DNA of 64,000 nt from Hydnum rufescens UP504 (taxonomy: Eukaryota; Basidiomycota; Agaricomycetes; Cantharellales; Hydnaceae), in the NCBI GenBank assembly GCA_014904985.1, contig MU129042.1, positions 30,058 through 94,057 of the forward strand, given 5' to 3'. Below are positions 21,087 through 31,289 of the stretch, piece by piece. Position 1 is the first letter of the stretch, and each line of letters opens with the position of its first letter. A model generated the notes under the pieces. The model ran no database searches, was not told the origin of the DNA, and saw only the letters and a list, made by a program, of their open reading frames with translations. Both the position numbers and the translations under genes were made by a program.

Positions 21087-22668
21087 ACCACATTATTCAA
21101 GCACGATTATCTCAACAGCCAGAGTAATGATGGACACATTCCACAATCCAAATCTGGTGAGCCACAACAGCACCCCAGCGCCTATCTTCATTCCCGGTGC
21201 CCTCTCTGCTTTGGAGGATGACCTCCAGTTCCTCAAGAGAACACATCAGTCTATTCCTAATTTGTGGTGTGATGTTGTCCTAATATTCATCGTTGCAGTC
21301 CACACGTCGTTGTTTGCATAGATGCCAATTTCCAACAGAAGCAGAACCATGATAAAGACCATCAAAAAGGGCACGAGAAGGATGAGGGGATGAGAGATCC
21401 GCCCCTATTCAGTCCCTGCTCTGTCCAAGTCTCCAAAGCTTATCTGAAGGATTGGGAGGCGAAGGTCAATGGTATTCGAAACTATCCACTTACTACCAAG
21501 GCTGGTTCGAAGCATAAGGCTGGCAAGATGGTTGAGTCTGACTCAAACGCAACAGATGCTGAGGACCGATGCAAGCCTGGGATGCCTATTCCCAATTCAT
21601 GCACTGACTTGTGTGGTGAGTCATTTATTGCAGCTGACAGCAATCATGTCAAGGCTTCGACTATGTACTTTTCTGACACCAGCATGATGGCCATGCTGTG
21701 TCGCCACAATATAGTTCTTTACTGGGCCAACATGTGGACAGCCGGTGAAAAACAGTTCTTTGCTTTGGCATTGCTGGCCGCTCTCATGGCCGAGCTCCTG
21801 GTGGATTGGACAGTTGGGTTCTTATATGACATAGCGTGCCAGATGCACCGAAGTCTAATCAAGTGGGACTTCTTGCCCCAGTTTCTCCTGTGACTCCTGT
21901 TCGCCATATCAGTTTTTCATGCTTATGGCCACCAATGGGTGTGCCAATTGTGGTATCACCCATGTAAGGCTGGAATCTGGGGTCTCTCAGATGGAGAGGG
22001 CTGTGAGCAGTTTTGGAGTATGCTTCGCGACTCATTCCAGGCATGCATGTCACTGGAGTGAGTTTTCACCATTTAGTGTACACTATCTATACTAACGGTC
22101 CTCCAATCCTAGTATCATTGCCGCCTATTCGTCCTGAACCTCCAGATCACCCACATTCACCAAACACAGTTGTTCGGTCTGGGCGAATGGCTTCAGCGAC
22201 ACATCACGAAAACAACAAAACATCTAATGGATGTTTCTCCGAAGCTCGAGGCTTGTGGCCACTCTTCTGACTTTCTGCATCAGCAGTTCACCCAGCAATG
22301 AAAATATCAGAGTAGGCCTCTTACCCGTAAGTGCTCCTTAAACCTTCAGCATGAGTGCCCACTGTAATGTACCTTGGATAGGCCAATCAAAAATAGCAGT
22401 ATCAAGGCCATCGAGAAGATTGTTGCATTATGGGAATCTGTGTCAACAATCAAGACGGCGATTGCCAAGCTTGAGAGCAAGCTGATGAAATATGTCCTGA
22501 TGGATTCTATCACTGTTAGCAGCACTTGCTTCAACATATTGACAAGTATTGAAGCAAAGGCTCATGTTCTCATTTGTCTTCAGAAAGACATTGATGCTGT
22601 GACGAACTACCTCAATCTTCATGACAAGACTTCTGCAGCCAGGCTGAACAAGATCAAAGGGGAACTGT
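21087..22668 (+). pseudogene. KDZ-1 transposase, C-terminal part
   Basis: This continues the protein broken at 5677. Blocks in order: SAYLHSRCPLCFGG (CxxC), then after a frame change LWCDVV and an intron VCIDANFQQK; RDPPLFSPCSV; GMPIPNSCTDLCGESFIAADS; STMYFSDTSMMAMLCRHN; MWTAGEKQFFALALL; DWTVGFLYDIACQMHRSLIKW; FAISVFHAYGHQWVCQLWYHP; LSDGEGCEQFWSMLRD; an intron with GTGAGT donor at about 22059; YHCRLFVLNLQI; and a C-terminal coiled coil (22374-22668). These are the conserved KDZ motifs around the catalytic acidic residues. Stops and frame changes near 21225, 21893 and 22300 inactivate it. The tail is cut at 22668 by an LTR fragment. Confidence 0.87.
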
Positions 22669-23287
22669 CAGGCCACGCTGCGACGAGAGCACCAAACAAA
22701 TATAAACACAGATATTCCGGCTAAGTCCGGTGTAAGTCCAGCTAAGTCCGAGAGAATCCAGGCAGGAATGAGATAATGAAGATAGGAGGGGACGGAGAGG
22801 CAATCCAGCAGCCCGGAAGGGACTAGGCGGAAACGAGTTAGCCGAGCCCAGGAAAGCAATGAAAAGCGCCCAACTGCTAGTGACAAACCCATGACACAGA
22901 AAGATATATGAGAAAATAACAAGATATATCATTTTGTATGTGGCTAATAATAGATATATTTGAGAAAAAATCAATGAATAAAGAAGAGATGAGCCCAATA
23001 TGAAGCATTTGCATCCCCCGCAAGGACTTACGGGCACATCTGACATCTCTCAGAGGCTTTCTCTCTAGCTATTAATTTTTATATGATACACCTCACTCCT
23101 TTGAGTCACTCTGCCACCCTGAGAAGGTCACTAGGACTACTTAAGACCAAAATTTCCTTATTTAGTTAAGTATATTTGCCATCCTGTGGGTTTGGATCAC
23201 TATGAGTACCAAGGCATTCTGTTCTGATATATTAATATACCATGCCTACAGTTTTATAATTTTCCATAATTTTCCGAGCAAAAAAGA
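22669..23287 (-). mobile_element. Solo or partial gypsy LTR, minus orientation
   Basis: The reverse complement matches the end of the G1 5' LTR: both contain CTAGTCCCTTC, GGACTTAGCTGGACTTACACC and TTTATATTTGTTTGGTGC, and end in CCTGACA. It cuts the KDZ-1 coiled coil directly after GGGGAACTG. Its left part (about 22880-23250) is also present inverted at 23430-23829. Confidence 0.65.
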
Positions 23288-23829
23288 TGTCACATTTGAG
23301 ACTTGAGGCAACCAAACATCACTTGTATTCAAACTCACTCTGGCTGAATATCTCAGATATTTTAAGAAAATTATGAAAAAATAATAAAATGTACACATGG
23401 TATCCATATATAGCACACAGATACTAGATACCATGGTGATCCACCACCAGGATGCAAATAAATACCAGAACTGAGGAATTTTGGTCTTAACTGGTCCTGG
23501 TGACCTTCTTAGGGTGCAGAACAGTTCAAAAGAGTGAGGTGTATCATATAAAAACTAATCGCGAGAAAAAAGCCTCTGGGCAACGTCAGATGTGCCCCAA
23601 AGCCCTTGATGGGGATGTAAATGCTTCATATCGGACTCATCTCCTCTTTATTCATTGATATTTTCTCGTGGATATCCATTGTTAACCACATAATGATGAT
23701 TTATCTTGTTATTTTCTCATATATCTTTCTGTGTTGTGGGTTTGTCCACCGCAGTTGGGCGCTTTCTGGGCTCGGCCACTCCCCGTTGAGTGATTATATT
23801 CATTTGGCGGTCATTGGATTGATTCAAAT
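23288..23829 (+). mobile_element. Partial LTR, plus orientation, running into the assembly gap
   Basis: Inverted relative to the preceding copy. Shared segments include GGTCTTAA...GGTGACCTTCT, GAGGTGTATCATATAAAAA, GTCAGATGTGCCC and CTTGTTATTTTCTCATATAT. It ends in Ns at 23830. Confidence 0.6.
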
Positions 23830-23854
23830 NNNNNNNNNNNNNNNNNNNNNNNNN
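23830..23854. other. Assembly gap (25 Ns)
   Basis: Run of N. The true length and content are unknown, and it falls between LTR-like sequences where assemblers commonly fail. Confidence 0.99.
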
Positions 23855-24400
23855 ACGATCGCCCTGAGAGGGGGGTGATGTCAGGGTTCGCCCCCAACCG
23901 GTCTACTCCGGTCAACTCCCGGTCCTCATCCACCCACCTCAGTCCAGTTCTCCATTATTCCCTCACCCAAGTCCACTTTGCTTCCGGCTTGATTCCGGTT
24001 TGACTCCGGTCCAACCCTATCTTTGGTTTCATTTCTTTTCATTTCCCTTTCATTCCCATTGCTTCCGGTCACCCCCTGGCCGAGTTCCTGTTCCTGTTTC
24101 CTGTTCTGTTCCTGTTCCTGTCCCCCTTGTAACCACCTCCAGTTTAGCAATCACTCCCCGTAGTATAGTCATCATGTATAAGTAGTCCGAGAGCGAAGTC
24201 CAGAGACCCCAGCTTTGGTCTCTCAGGATTTCCACTGTTACTCCGGACTACAGGTCAGGCCTTCATGTATTCCGTATTCGTATTACATAATCTCAGGATT
24301 TCCGCTGTTTACTCCGGACTACAGGTCCGAGTATTTTCCAGTTACTCCACGAGCTTAAGGACTGCTGTGCTTTGGTGTTGAGTCATTACATCTCGTAGGA
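23855..24400 (+). mobile_element. Gypsy 3' end (PPT) and LTR of the G1 family
   Basis: The purine tract GAGAGGGGGG is followed by TGATGTC at 23876, the same PPT/LTR junction as G1 at 58487-58504. The segment from GTAATCTCAGG-like sequence at about 24285 through CTTAAGGACTGCTGTGCT matches 45210-45295 in the G1 5' LTR. The remainder of the element lies in or beyond the gap. Confidence 0.7.
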
Positions 24401-24902
24401 ACGTTTCGTCCCCCAGCCCTTTTCGCATTGATATAATGCCATGCCCTCATAGTTACCAGCATTATCTGCCTTAGTGTCCCAGTGGGACTGCCTTTGGCCA
24501 AGTCCGCCTACATGGTAAATCCATATTTCCCTCTCTCTCTCTCTCACTCACGCAGTAGTTCCTTGTCTAGATAAAAGGAGGAAGGCTCTAGTCGGCCCAT
24601 GATGTCTTAAGGTGAGTATTTGATAGCATCCCTACGTCTGTGGTTTTTCATTCATGTTATCTCTCCCCTCCCCCTACATTTTTTTCATGCACTGTGCATG
24701 CTGCAGACAACTCAAGGGGCCGTGCAGCCATGACTGTCGTGCATGCTGAGCTGCCTAAATAGGTGAGAGCAGTGCCAGTCATTTTTTCTTTGGTCTTGCA
24801 GTGTATATCCTCACTCCCACTCATACCACAGGACCATTATTCGAGTTCAAAGGCACCGTTCAAGGTGCAAACCACTATGTTACTAACAAGGTGGTATCCG
24901 TG
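24401..24902. other. No gene seen; short CT microsatellite
   Basis: Contains a (CT)n tract at about 24531-24546 and pyrimidine-rich sequence; otherwise I see nothing. It lies 3' of GRF-2, so it may hold that gene's terminator. Confidence 0.4.
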
Positions 24903-25583
24903 TTAATCTTTGTATACAATAGCTTCAACAATGTCCTCCAGGGCACAAAGACGATCATCCATCTCGGCCATCTTGCTCTCGGTCTCAGTCTGCTGTTGCT
25001 TGATGACACGCACATCATTTTCGAGACGGCCTCTCACCTCTGTAACACCAGCAAGGACGTTGTTCAGGATTTCCGTCAAATCCTCAATGCCAGCAGCCGA
25101 TTTCGAGCGCTTAGTGGGGGAATTGGGCACGGTCTATACGTCCGACATCAGTTTTTGGTGTGAGAATTTTTGCTTCGTGCGTACCGAGTCTCCTTCACGA
25201 CGTTCGTAATGTTGAGACCCACGTGCTGTAGATCTTGGACGACCCAGTGTAGAACGCAAGACACGAGAAGACGTTGGGGTATTCGGGGGTGTCAAAGACT
25301 GGGTGGGATTGTTTACGGGCAGATCGGCCCACTCTAATGGGCACATGAGTGTTATGGCATTCGACGAAGCAATTATTGTTGACTCACTGAAGTAACCACA
25401 AGAGGTCGTGTGTTTGCTGTGAACCCTACAGGCAAAGAACTTACGTCCTTGGTTGGGTGAGTCCTTTCGTACAGTCCGCAACACGGCTAAATGGAATAGT
25501 GATCAATTCAAGCATTTACCCAGGCTGCAATCTGCTCCAGCCTCACCAGGATGCTCACACCAACAATTTGGAGGTGTCGACAT
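24903..25583 (-). CDS. GRF-type zinc finger / coiled-coil protein, intact (GRF-2)
   Basis: Three exons join cleanly: 25583-25559, 25486-25185 and 25133-24903, with introns of 72 and 51 bp (GTGAGC...TTTAG and GTACGC...TATAG). The total of 558 nt gives 185 residues without a stop. The protein starts MSTPPNCW and runs into SVLRTVRKDSPNQGRKFFAC and then CGYF, the GRF zinc-finger pattern (Cys, Arg-Thr-Val, Asn-x-Gly-Arg, aromatic pair, Cys, Cys-Gly-aromatic). A Ser/Thr/Arg-rich linker follows, then a coiled coil from about residue 120 (DLTEILNNVLAGVTEVRG) to the end. GRF fingers elsewhere bind single-stranded nucleic acid. The gene is divergent from KDZ-2 about 600 bp away. Since KDZ-1 has the same partner, I infer a component of KDZ elements rather than a host gene. 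Confidence 0.72.
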
Positions 25584-25867
25584 GATCCCACTGGGGGGGG
25601 GGATAAGCGGTAAGTTTGGGGGAGGACGGAGTGGACAGAGTTGGACTTTTTAACTGATGCAGGATCCCTAGAGGGCAATCACCATGGTTTTGCTTCCGTC
25701 TGTGGGATTCGGACACCACTGGCCTTCGTTCCGCTCTTGTTTACCTTCCATTTCTTCTCCATCTCTATTCTGTGGCCAGGGCCATGCTATAGCATCATAT
25801 CATGTAGCAGACTATGTTCATCTGGCACCAATTTGGGATAGGGAGCGTGGTCAGTGCTCTTATGAGT

Positions 25868-25915
25868 TTTAGTGTAGCTACACTAATTTGAAATAGTGTT
25901 GCTACACTAGTTCTT
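25868..25915. repeat. Subterminal TGTAGCTACACT-type repeats left of KDZ-2
   Basis: GTGTAGCTACACTAAT and GTGTTGCTACACTAG within 45 bp. The same motif recurs several times at 30270-30500 on the other side of KDZ-2, as expected of subterminal repeats of one element. Confidence 0.6.
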
Positions 25916-26179
25916 CCTAACTGGGAAGGTCCCATTGCATCGGTTCGTTGAGCCGATGCCATCCCTGCTCCTGTTGCATGTGTGTTACACCTTAATATCT
26001 GCTTCAGGCGGAAAATAACCAAACACTCTGTGAGAGATACGCATTTATATCCACGATCACGCTGCCTGCACAACGTTTTACTTAGCGTGGTCAGTCATAC
26101 CCATCGCTGCGTCACATAAAAATGCATCGTTCATTACCATTGCTGACCCACTGATTAGTTCAGTATCCCACCTAGACAC

Positions 26180-29100
26180 ATGCCCAGCAACGCTCCAATA
26201 CGTGGGCTTGTTCGAGTTGGATTTTCGAACCAACTAGAGGCAAACCCCAGTCCACTACATCAATCTCCACGTCGTAATGCTCCAACTCAACGTCGTAATG
26301 CCATCGTGGATAGGACCGCTCTCACTGGCAACCCAATCATTCATATTAGCGAGCCGCCGGCGTCACACATTCGCAATACCGTTCCTGCTATTGTTGGGGC
26401 ATCTGATCCACATAGATCAAATCCACGCATACGGAATGTAGTATTCCAGGGTTTCAATCGCCAGTGTATGACTATCCAGAGTGTAAGGATCCTATCTGTT
26501 GTACAGGAACCTATCATTAACAAACCAACAGGGCGTTGTTGAATCTGAGGGAACTCCAAGGCCCAGGAGCCACCATGCATCTCGTACGTCACATCGCAAG
26601 AAACCAAGGCGACCCGCAACATCAAAGGCATTAAATTCCGAGTCATGCAGTATGCAGCCACCAACTGCCGCCCACCATGGCGATTCAAATAATTGATTCA
26701 CCCCCCGCCTCATACAGTCTCATGACAATCATCCTGTAACTCCCGCACGCAGGCCTTTTGAACTCTTCGACAGAAGTACCGCACGTCCACCACCAATCGT
26801 CCCTCAAAAACAAAAAGTCGATGCTTTCATTCCCGTGATTCATGCTGGGGGCCGGACTCTGTATCAGAGAAATACTCAGCTACTTCATGCGAAGTGTAGT
26901 CATGCAGAAACTAGGACAGGTGAAAATGATGACAGTGGTGCACCAGTGGCTCCCGGTTCGATATCTCTGGACGATCTCGGTGCGAATGATGTATTTACTG
27001 AGTCTCCTGCTGTCCGTTCTCCAACAAAACAAACATATCGCACAACGTCAGAGAAACGAACGGCATCTGCTAGGCGATGGAACATGATTCTCCCTCAGTT
27101 GGTGACACCATACACAAAGCTCATGAGCACAACTTCCAACGGGCGGCACCCTGTGCCAACTTTCCGCAGTTCGTGCACGAAAACTAACTGTAATGGACCC
27201 TCCAGGCGGAAACTTAAGGTTACATGTGTCTATACAAAGTGTTTGTCGATTTTCTTTCTATTTCTCATGGGTACTAACATCCTAAATAATGTAGACCTCG
27301 AAGAGATTTACCTCGATGTTTGCAAATGTTGCCCCACAAGCCTTCAGCTCCTTGAGCGGGGCCTCTTTCCATCTGCCCCAGTGCGACCTACGCTCACAGT
27401 CGATCTTGATCAGCTTGATCTTGTATCAACACTGTTCATGGTCGGTGCCCCAAATGTCATGAACTGGGCCGAGACTCTCACATCGTGCCTGGCAAGGAAG
27501 GGGTATGTGCTCGGGGGTCAGGTTAGTAGTCTACATTTGAAGCTTCATGTTTCCCTCATCTTTTGAATCAACAGGACGTTCTTCGTCGTCATTATGGCCA
27601 GGCGCTACAGTATTACCGAGTCATGATTGACATGGTGTCTCAGACTGTCAATAATGCGATTGAATCCTCTCGGAAGCGCCAGGCTCAAGGGGAACATGCT
27701 GTGATCCCACAGACGTTCAAATCGCTGGCCGGGAACCCCATCACACGTTCCTACTTCACCCAGGACGAGGACCACAAACCATCACATGATGGGAAGCGCC
27801 CGAGCCCTTATCTTCGCTCACAATGCCCAATCTGTTGTGGCGGCGATACTTATTTAACCACAGATGGGTTGTACGTTATCAATTTAGAATACACTGGGAC
27901 CAAAGCTAACTTTATATTGATTCTAGGCCCGATATACAGTTTTCTGGCGATGCGTGTTTCATGCAATCGCGTGAGTATGATGAACATGGGGTTCATGACC
28001 CTGCTCTCAGTGACTGTCCCCCACGCACTCTATTCATTTCACCAGAGGAGTGCGAGGCTATGAAACGCTACATAGAAGGGAAATGAAACAGCAAAGTCCC
28101 AAATGTAGATCGTGAGAATGGCGAATCATTTAATGCGGCGAATGAGGCTCGATCGAAGAGTAAGAAATTGAAATTCGACGATACAGGGCTTGTTGCAGCT
28201 GTTTGTCGCCACGACCGCATCTGGTACCTTGTCAACATGACAGAGGCTGGCGAAAAGCAATATTATATGTTCGCCATACTGGACAAAATTTTTCAAGAGA
28301 TTCCAGGGAACTTTACAGTGGGATTTCTCCATGATCTCGCATGTCAATATCACAGAAGCATGATGAAGGTACGTTGTCTTGTCATGTATTTCTACCTTGG
28401 GTAAATTCGGCTTAACAAACCATCCGCAGTGGAAGATCCTGCCCAAATGGGCAAACCGTATTCTTTTCAGTCTACCAGCATTGCATGCATACGGGCACCA
28501 GTTTGTGTGCCAGATCACGTATCATCCCCACAAAATCGAAGCCTTCAGACGCACAGATGGCAAGGGGACTGAACGGTTTTGGAACTCTATCAGCCCTTTG
28601 ATTCATGTTTGTCGAGTATCGGGGGTTCGTTTGCCATCATCTCAAGTGCCATTAAATGCATACTCATGACTCTGCAGTTTCACCAGTGTCTCTATACAAT
28701 CGATACAAAACTCGCATATCTTGATCAACAAAACCTCAAGCGACTAGGCGGATGGCTTAGCCGACGATATCAGGACACCACGAAAAAGATATCCGAAGTG
28801 GGAGTCCAGTTGGTCAAATTAGGAATACAGCCATCCCAGTTGGACAACTTGGCACGGGACTGGAACGAGGCGAAACTCTACTACCAGGCCCAAATTCCAA
28901 GTGTGTCAATCTTCTCTATTCTTTAAAGTTCCCTGCCGACATTGCTCCACAGGCCGTGGGAGGCAAGGGATGGAAAAAGAGATCGAAGGTCTCCTCCATC
29001 TCCGAGACAGTCTTGAACTCGTTTGAGGCCATATTACCAAGGTCGGACGACAAATCGATGTTCTCGTTAGTGCTGGATGCATCGGCACTCCTCTCGGACT

Positions 29101-30225
29101 TCAGAATGATGAACTTAGTGAATTGATGGAGCAGGAATGCATGATCGCGCACCAACTTTCTGCCAAAGAAGACAAACTGCTCAGCAAGTCATTGGACCAG
29201 AATCAATTGGAGATGATGCTGCAGTCCAAATTGTACACCCAACTAATTCAGCTGCGTGCGACGCAGACTCAGCTTCAGGACGCCCTTCATGCCCGGAAAC
29301 ACTCGTACATGCAGAATATAGGCCATATTCATCTTCACCTAGGTAAGTCTAGTGCCCTCGAATAGGACGTGTTCATTTATACCTTCTGGAAGATCACCAG
29401 GTGCAACGCACCGCACAAACCGACAAGAAGCTCAAACCCCGGATATATTGACTTCGCCGGAAATTCAATGAGCGTGTTGAACGAGTTCTCCGCAGCTGGG
29501 ACGAAGCTCCCGTGCATTGGAAAAAGCCTATTCCTGTGCCTAGTGATGGGATGTTTAACTTAGAATCTGACCACCCGATCCACCAACATTTTGGACCTCT
29601 TGACGGTCTCGATGGCTCTGTTGGCACTCCTCTGCGTTGGCAAACGGACGAGGCATTCTTTGTGGCAGCCAGTGCCATGCACACACTCAAAGGTGCGCAG
29701 CAGGAACTTAAGGTAATCACTCGAGAGAGGCAGGCACTTCAAGTATGGGCCCATGAGGAAAATGAGGCTATTCTCCATGCGTTACGGGAAGCTGGTGTGT
29801 GAAGTCACGCTATGTTCGACGGTGCCATCAATCATGAGGCTCTTTTTTCCCCACTACTAGAACATGATGATGTACTCGTATACCACCTTAAACAGAGGAA
29901 GGCTGAACACAACTATCTCATAGAACGATGGCGCGGAGCTACAAAACACATCCCATGTCTTGGTAATCCACCCAACTGGCCGGATTCGCGCAAACATACG
30001 ACGATAATGACTTGGGTGGGTACGGAGGCGAGTTTCCCAGCGGAACATGAGGCGGGACGTGATCTCGATGGCAATGACGTCAATGACTCCGATCTGGAGG
30101 ATCTTATTAAGCTGGAACCGCCAGCCCTCCTCATCAGTGAGTTTTCAAGATTGATTGATGGGGAGGATAAGAGATTTGATGATGTAGACTCAGATACGGA
30201 TGATGTTGACATCAATCTTGAATGA
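26180..30225 (+). pseudogene. KDZ-2 transposase, nearly full length, one in-frame stop
   Basis: Multi-exon KDZ transposase. Blocks in order: a variable Ser/Pro/Arg-rich N-terminus (26180-26820); RWNMILPQLVTPYTKLMSTT (27080); intron about 27231-27295; VCKCCPTSLQLLERGLFPSAP (27320); intron about 27521-27573; HYGQALQYYRVMIDMVSQTV; SPYLRSQCPICCGG (CxxC); intron about 27873-27926; SGDACFMQS; DDTGLVAAVCRHDRIW; AGEKQYYMFAILD; NFTVGFLHDLACQYHRSMMK; intron about 28370-28430; LPALHAYGHQFVCQITYHP; TDGKGTERFWNSISPL; intron about 28610-28678; HQCLYTIDTKLAYLD; and a long helical C-terminus (29120-29800) ending in an acidic tail (TAG/TGA near 30223). An in-frame TGA at about 28084 replaces an expected Arg (IEGK*NSKVP), again compatible with CGA to TGA. 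Intron positions near 28900 and 29350 are approximate. The transposase cuts and inserts KDZ DNA elements. Confidence 0.85.
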
Positions 30226-30530
30226 AAAAATTCTTTGTGCTTGCACATTTTTGAAGGCAAATACTGCTATGTGTAGCTACACTGCTTCATTCAATACTCG
30301 CCCATAGATGTAGCTACACTAAATAAATCAGGTAGAAACCATGTAGCTACATGACTACCCTGAGGCACACAACTGTAGCTCCACTAATAGTCTAATTCAA
30401 AAATGTAGCAACACTACCCCTGAGCTCCCGGGGGCTCCGCCCCCAGACCCCCAGTGGTGCTACACTTATTTATATGGAACATTCTGACTGTAGCTCCACA
30501 AAGGTACACATTCAGTCCTACCTTGTTAGG
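30226..30530. repeat. Right subterminal repeats of the KDZ-2 element
   Basis: About seven variants of TGTAGCTACACT (also TGTAGCTCCACT and TGTAGCAACACT) in 240 bp, plus a GC-rich inverted repeat CTCCCGGGGGCTCCGCCCCCAG at about 30424. I could not fix the outer terminal repeat, so the element's right limit (about 30500) is an estimate. Confidence 0.6.
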
Positions 30531-30614
30531 TTGACATCTGCACAGGACGAAGTCAACCTAAGGAGGTTGCCGAAATGGGGGGCCTGAGGTGAATCAATTA
30601 TTTACAATTAAGGG

Positions 30615-31289
30615 TCACCTATAGCACCTACTACCTTGGCACTTCTTACAAGCTGACTGAATCTCCTGCCAATGCTTCTGTGACTCTGGTGCGACATCAT
30701 CAAAATACTCACCCATCCCCACCTTCATCCTCTCAGCTGCTGCCTTGTGAACATGAATAGGAATTATCAGCTGAGTATTCCACCAATAGAGATAGAAGGC
30801 ATCTGAGCTCCATCAGCCAAGCTTCTGCACCACTTGGGGACTAGTACCCCTACTAAGGAGATGTGTGGTACCTCCGATGTGGAAACTATGCCCTGATGGG
30901 AGAAAAAGACCCCTGGCTGACCAGATTTTGTGCAACCTGTGCATCAAAATGTGCTTGACCACCAGCTCCCACCCATCTGCTGTGCAGAATGCAAACAATG
31001 GTGCCTCATCAGGAAGGTCTTGGTTTGTGCTTAGATGCTGCTGCAAAGCATGAAATGGGCAAGAGAACTCATCCTTGTATGTAAGGATGAGGTCTGCACC
31101 CCTGTGTGACATCTTCGTCCATGGAAGCCAAATGGTGACAGATTGGACTCCACTGTCATTCCTCCAATTCATCAGTGCTTTCTGTAGAACATTCCGAGTT
31201 GGGTCGATGGCCTTTGCTGAAGAGACTGTGACCTCGCTGAGCCAAGCCACCCCCCAGAAGGCTGTGCAAACCACTGCCCAGCATGCCGC
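30615..31289 (-). pseudogene. DIRS tyrosine recombinase, catalytic domain
   Basis: Reads AACWAVVCTAFWGVAWLSEV, then FAFCTADGWEL, HSFHIGGTTHLLSRGTSPQV and, after a TGA at 30813-30815, WSSDAFYLYW. In the YR family the expected box is HSFRxGG followed by the catalytic Tyr about 25 residues later; the Arg of the His-x-x-Arg box seems to be a His (CGC to CAC) and the Arg before WSSDAFY is a stop (CGA to TGA). Both are CpG transitions, so the enzyme is inactive. The protein ends at TGA 30615-30617. Confidence 0.78.

Noticed and set aside
30615..31289. Crypton-type (DNA-only) tyrosine recombinase
   Set aside because: The fragments join through E4 to an N-terminal part directly downstream of RT/RNase H on the same strand, which is the DIRS order.
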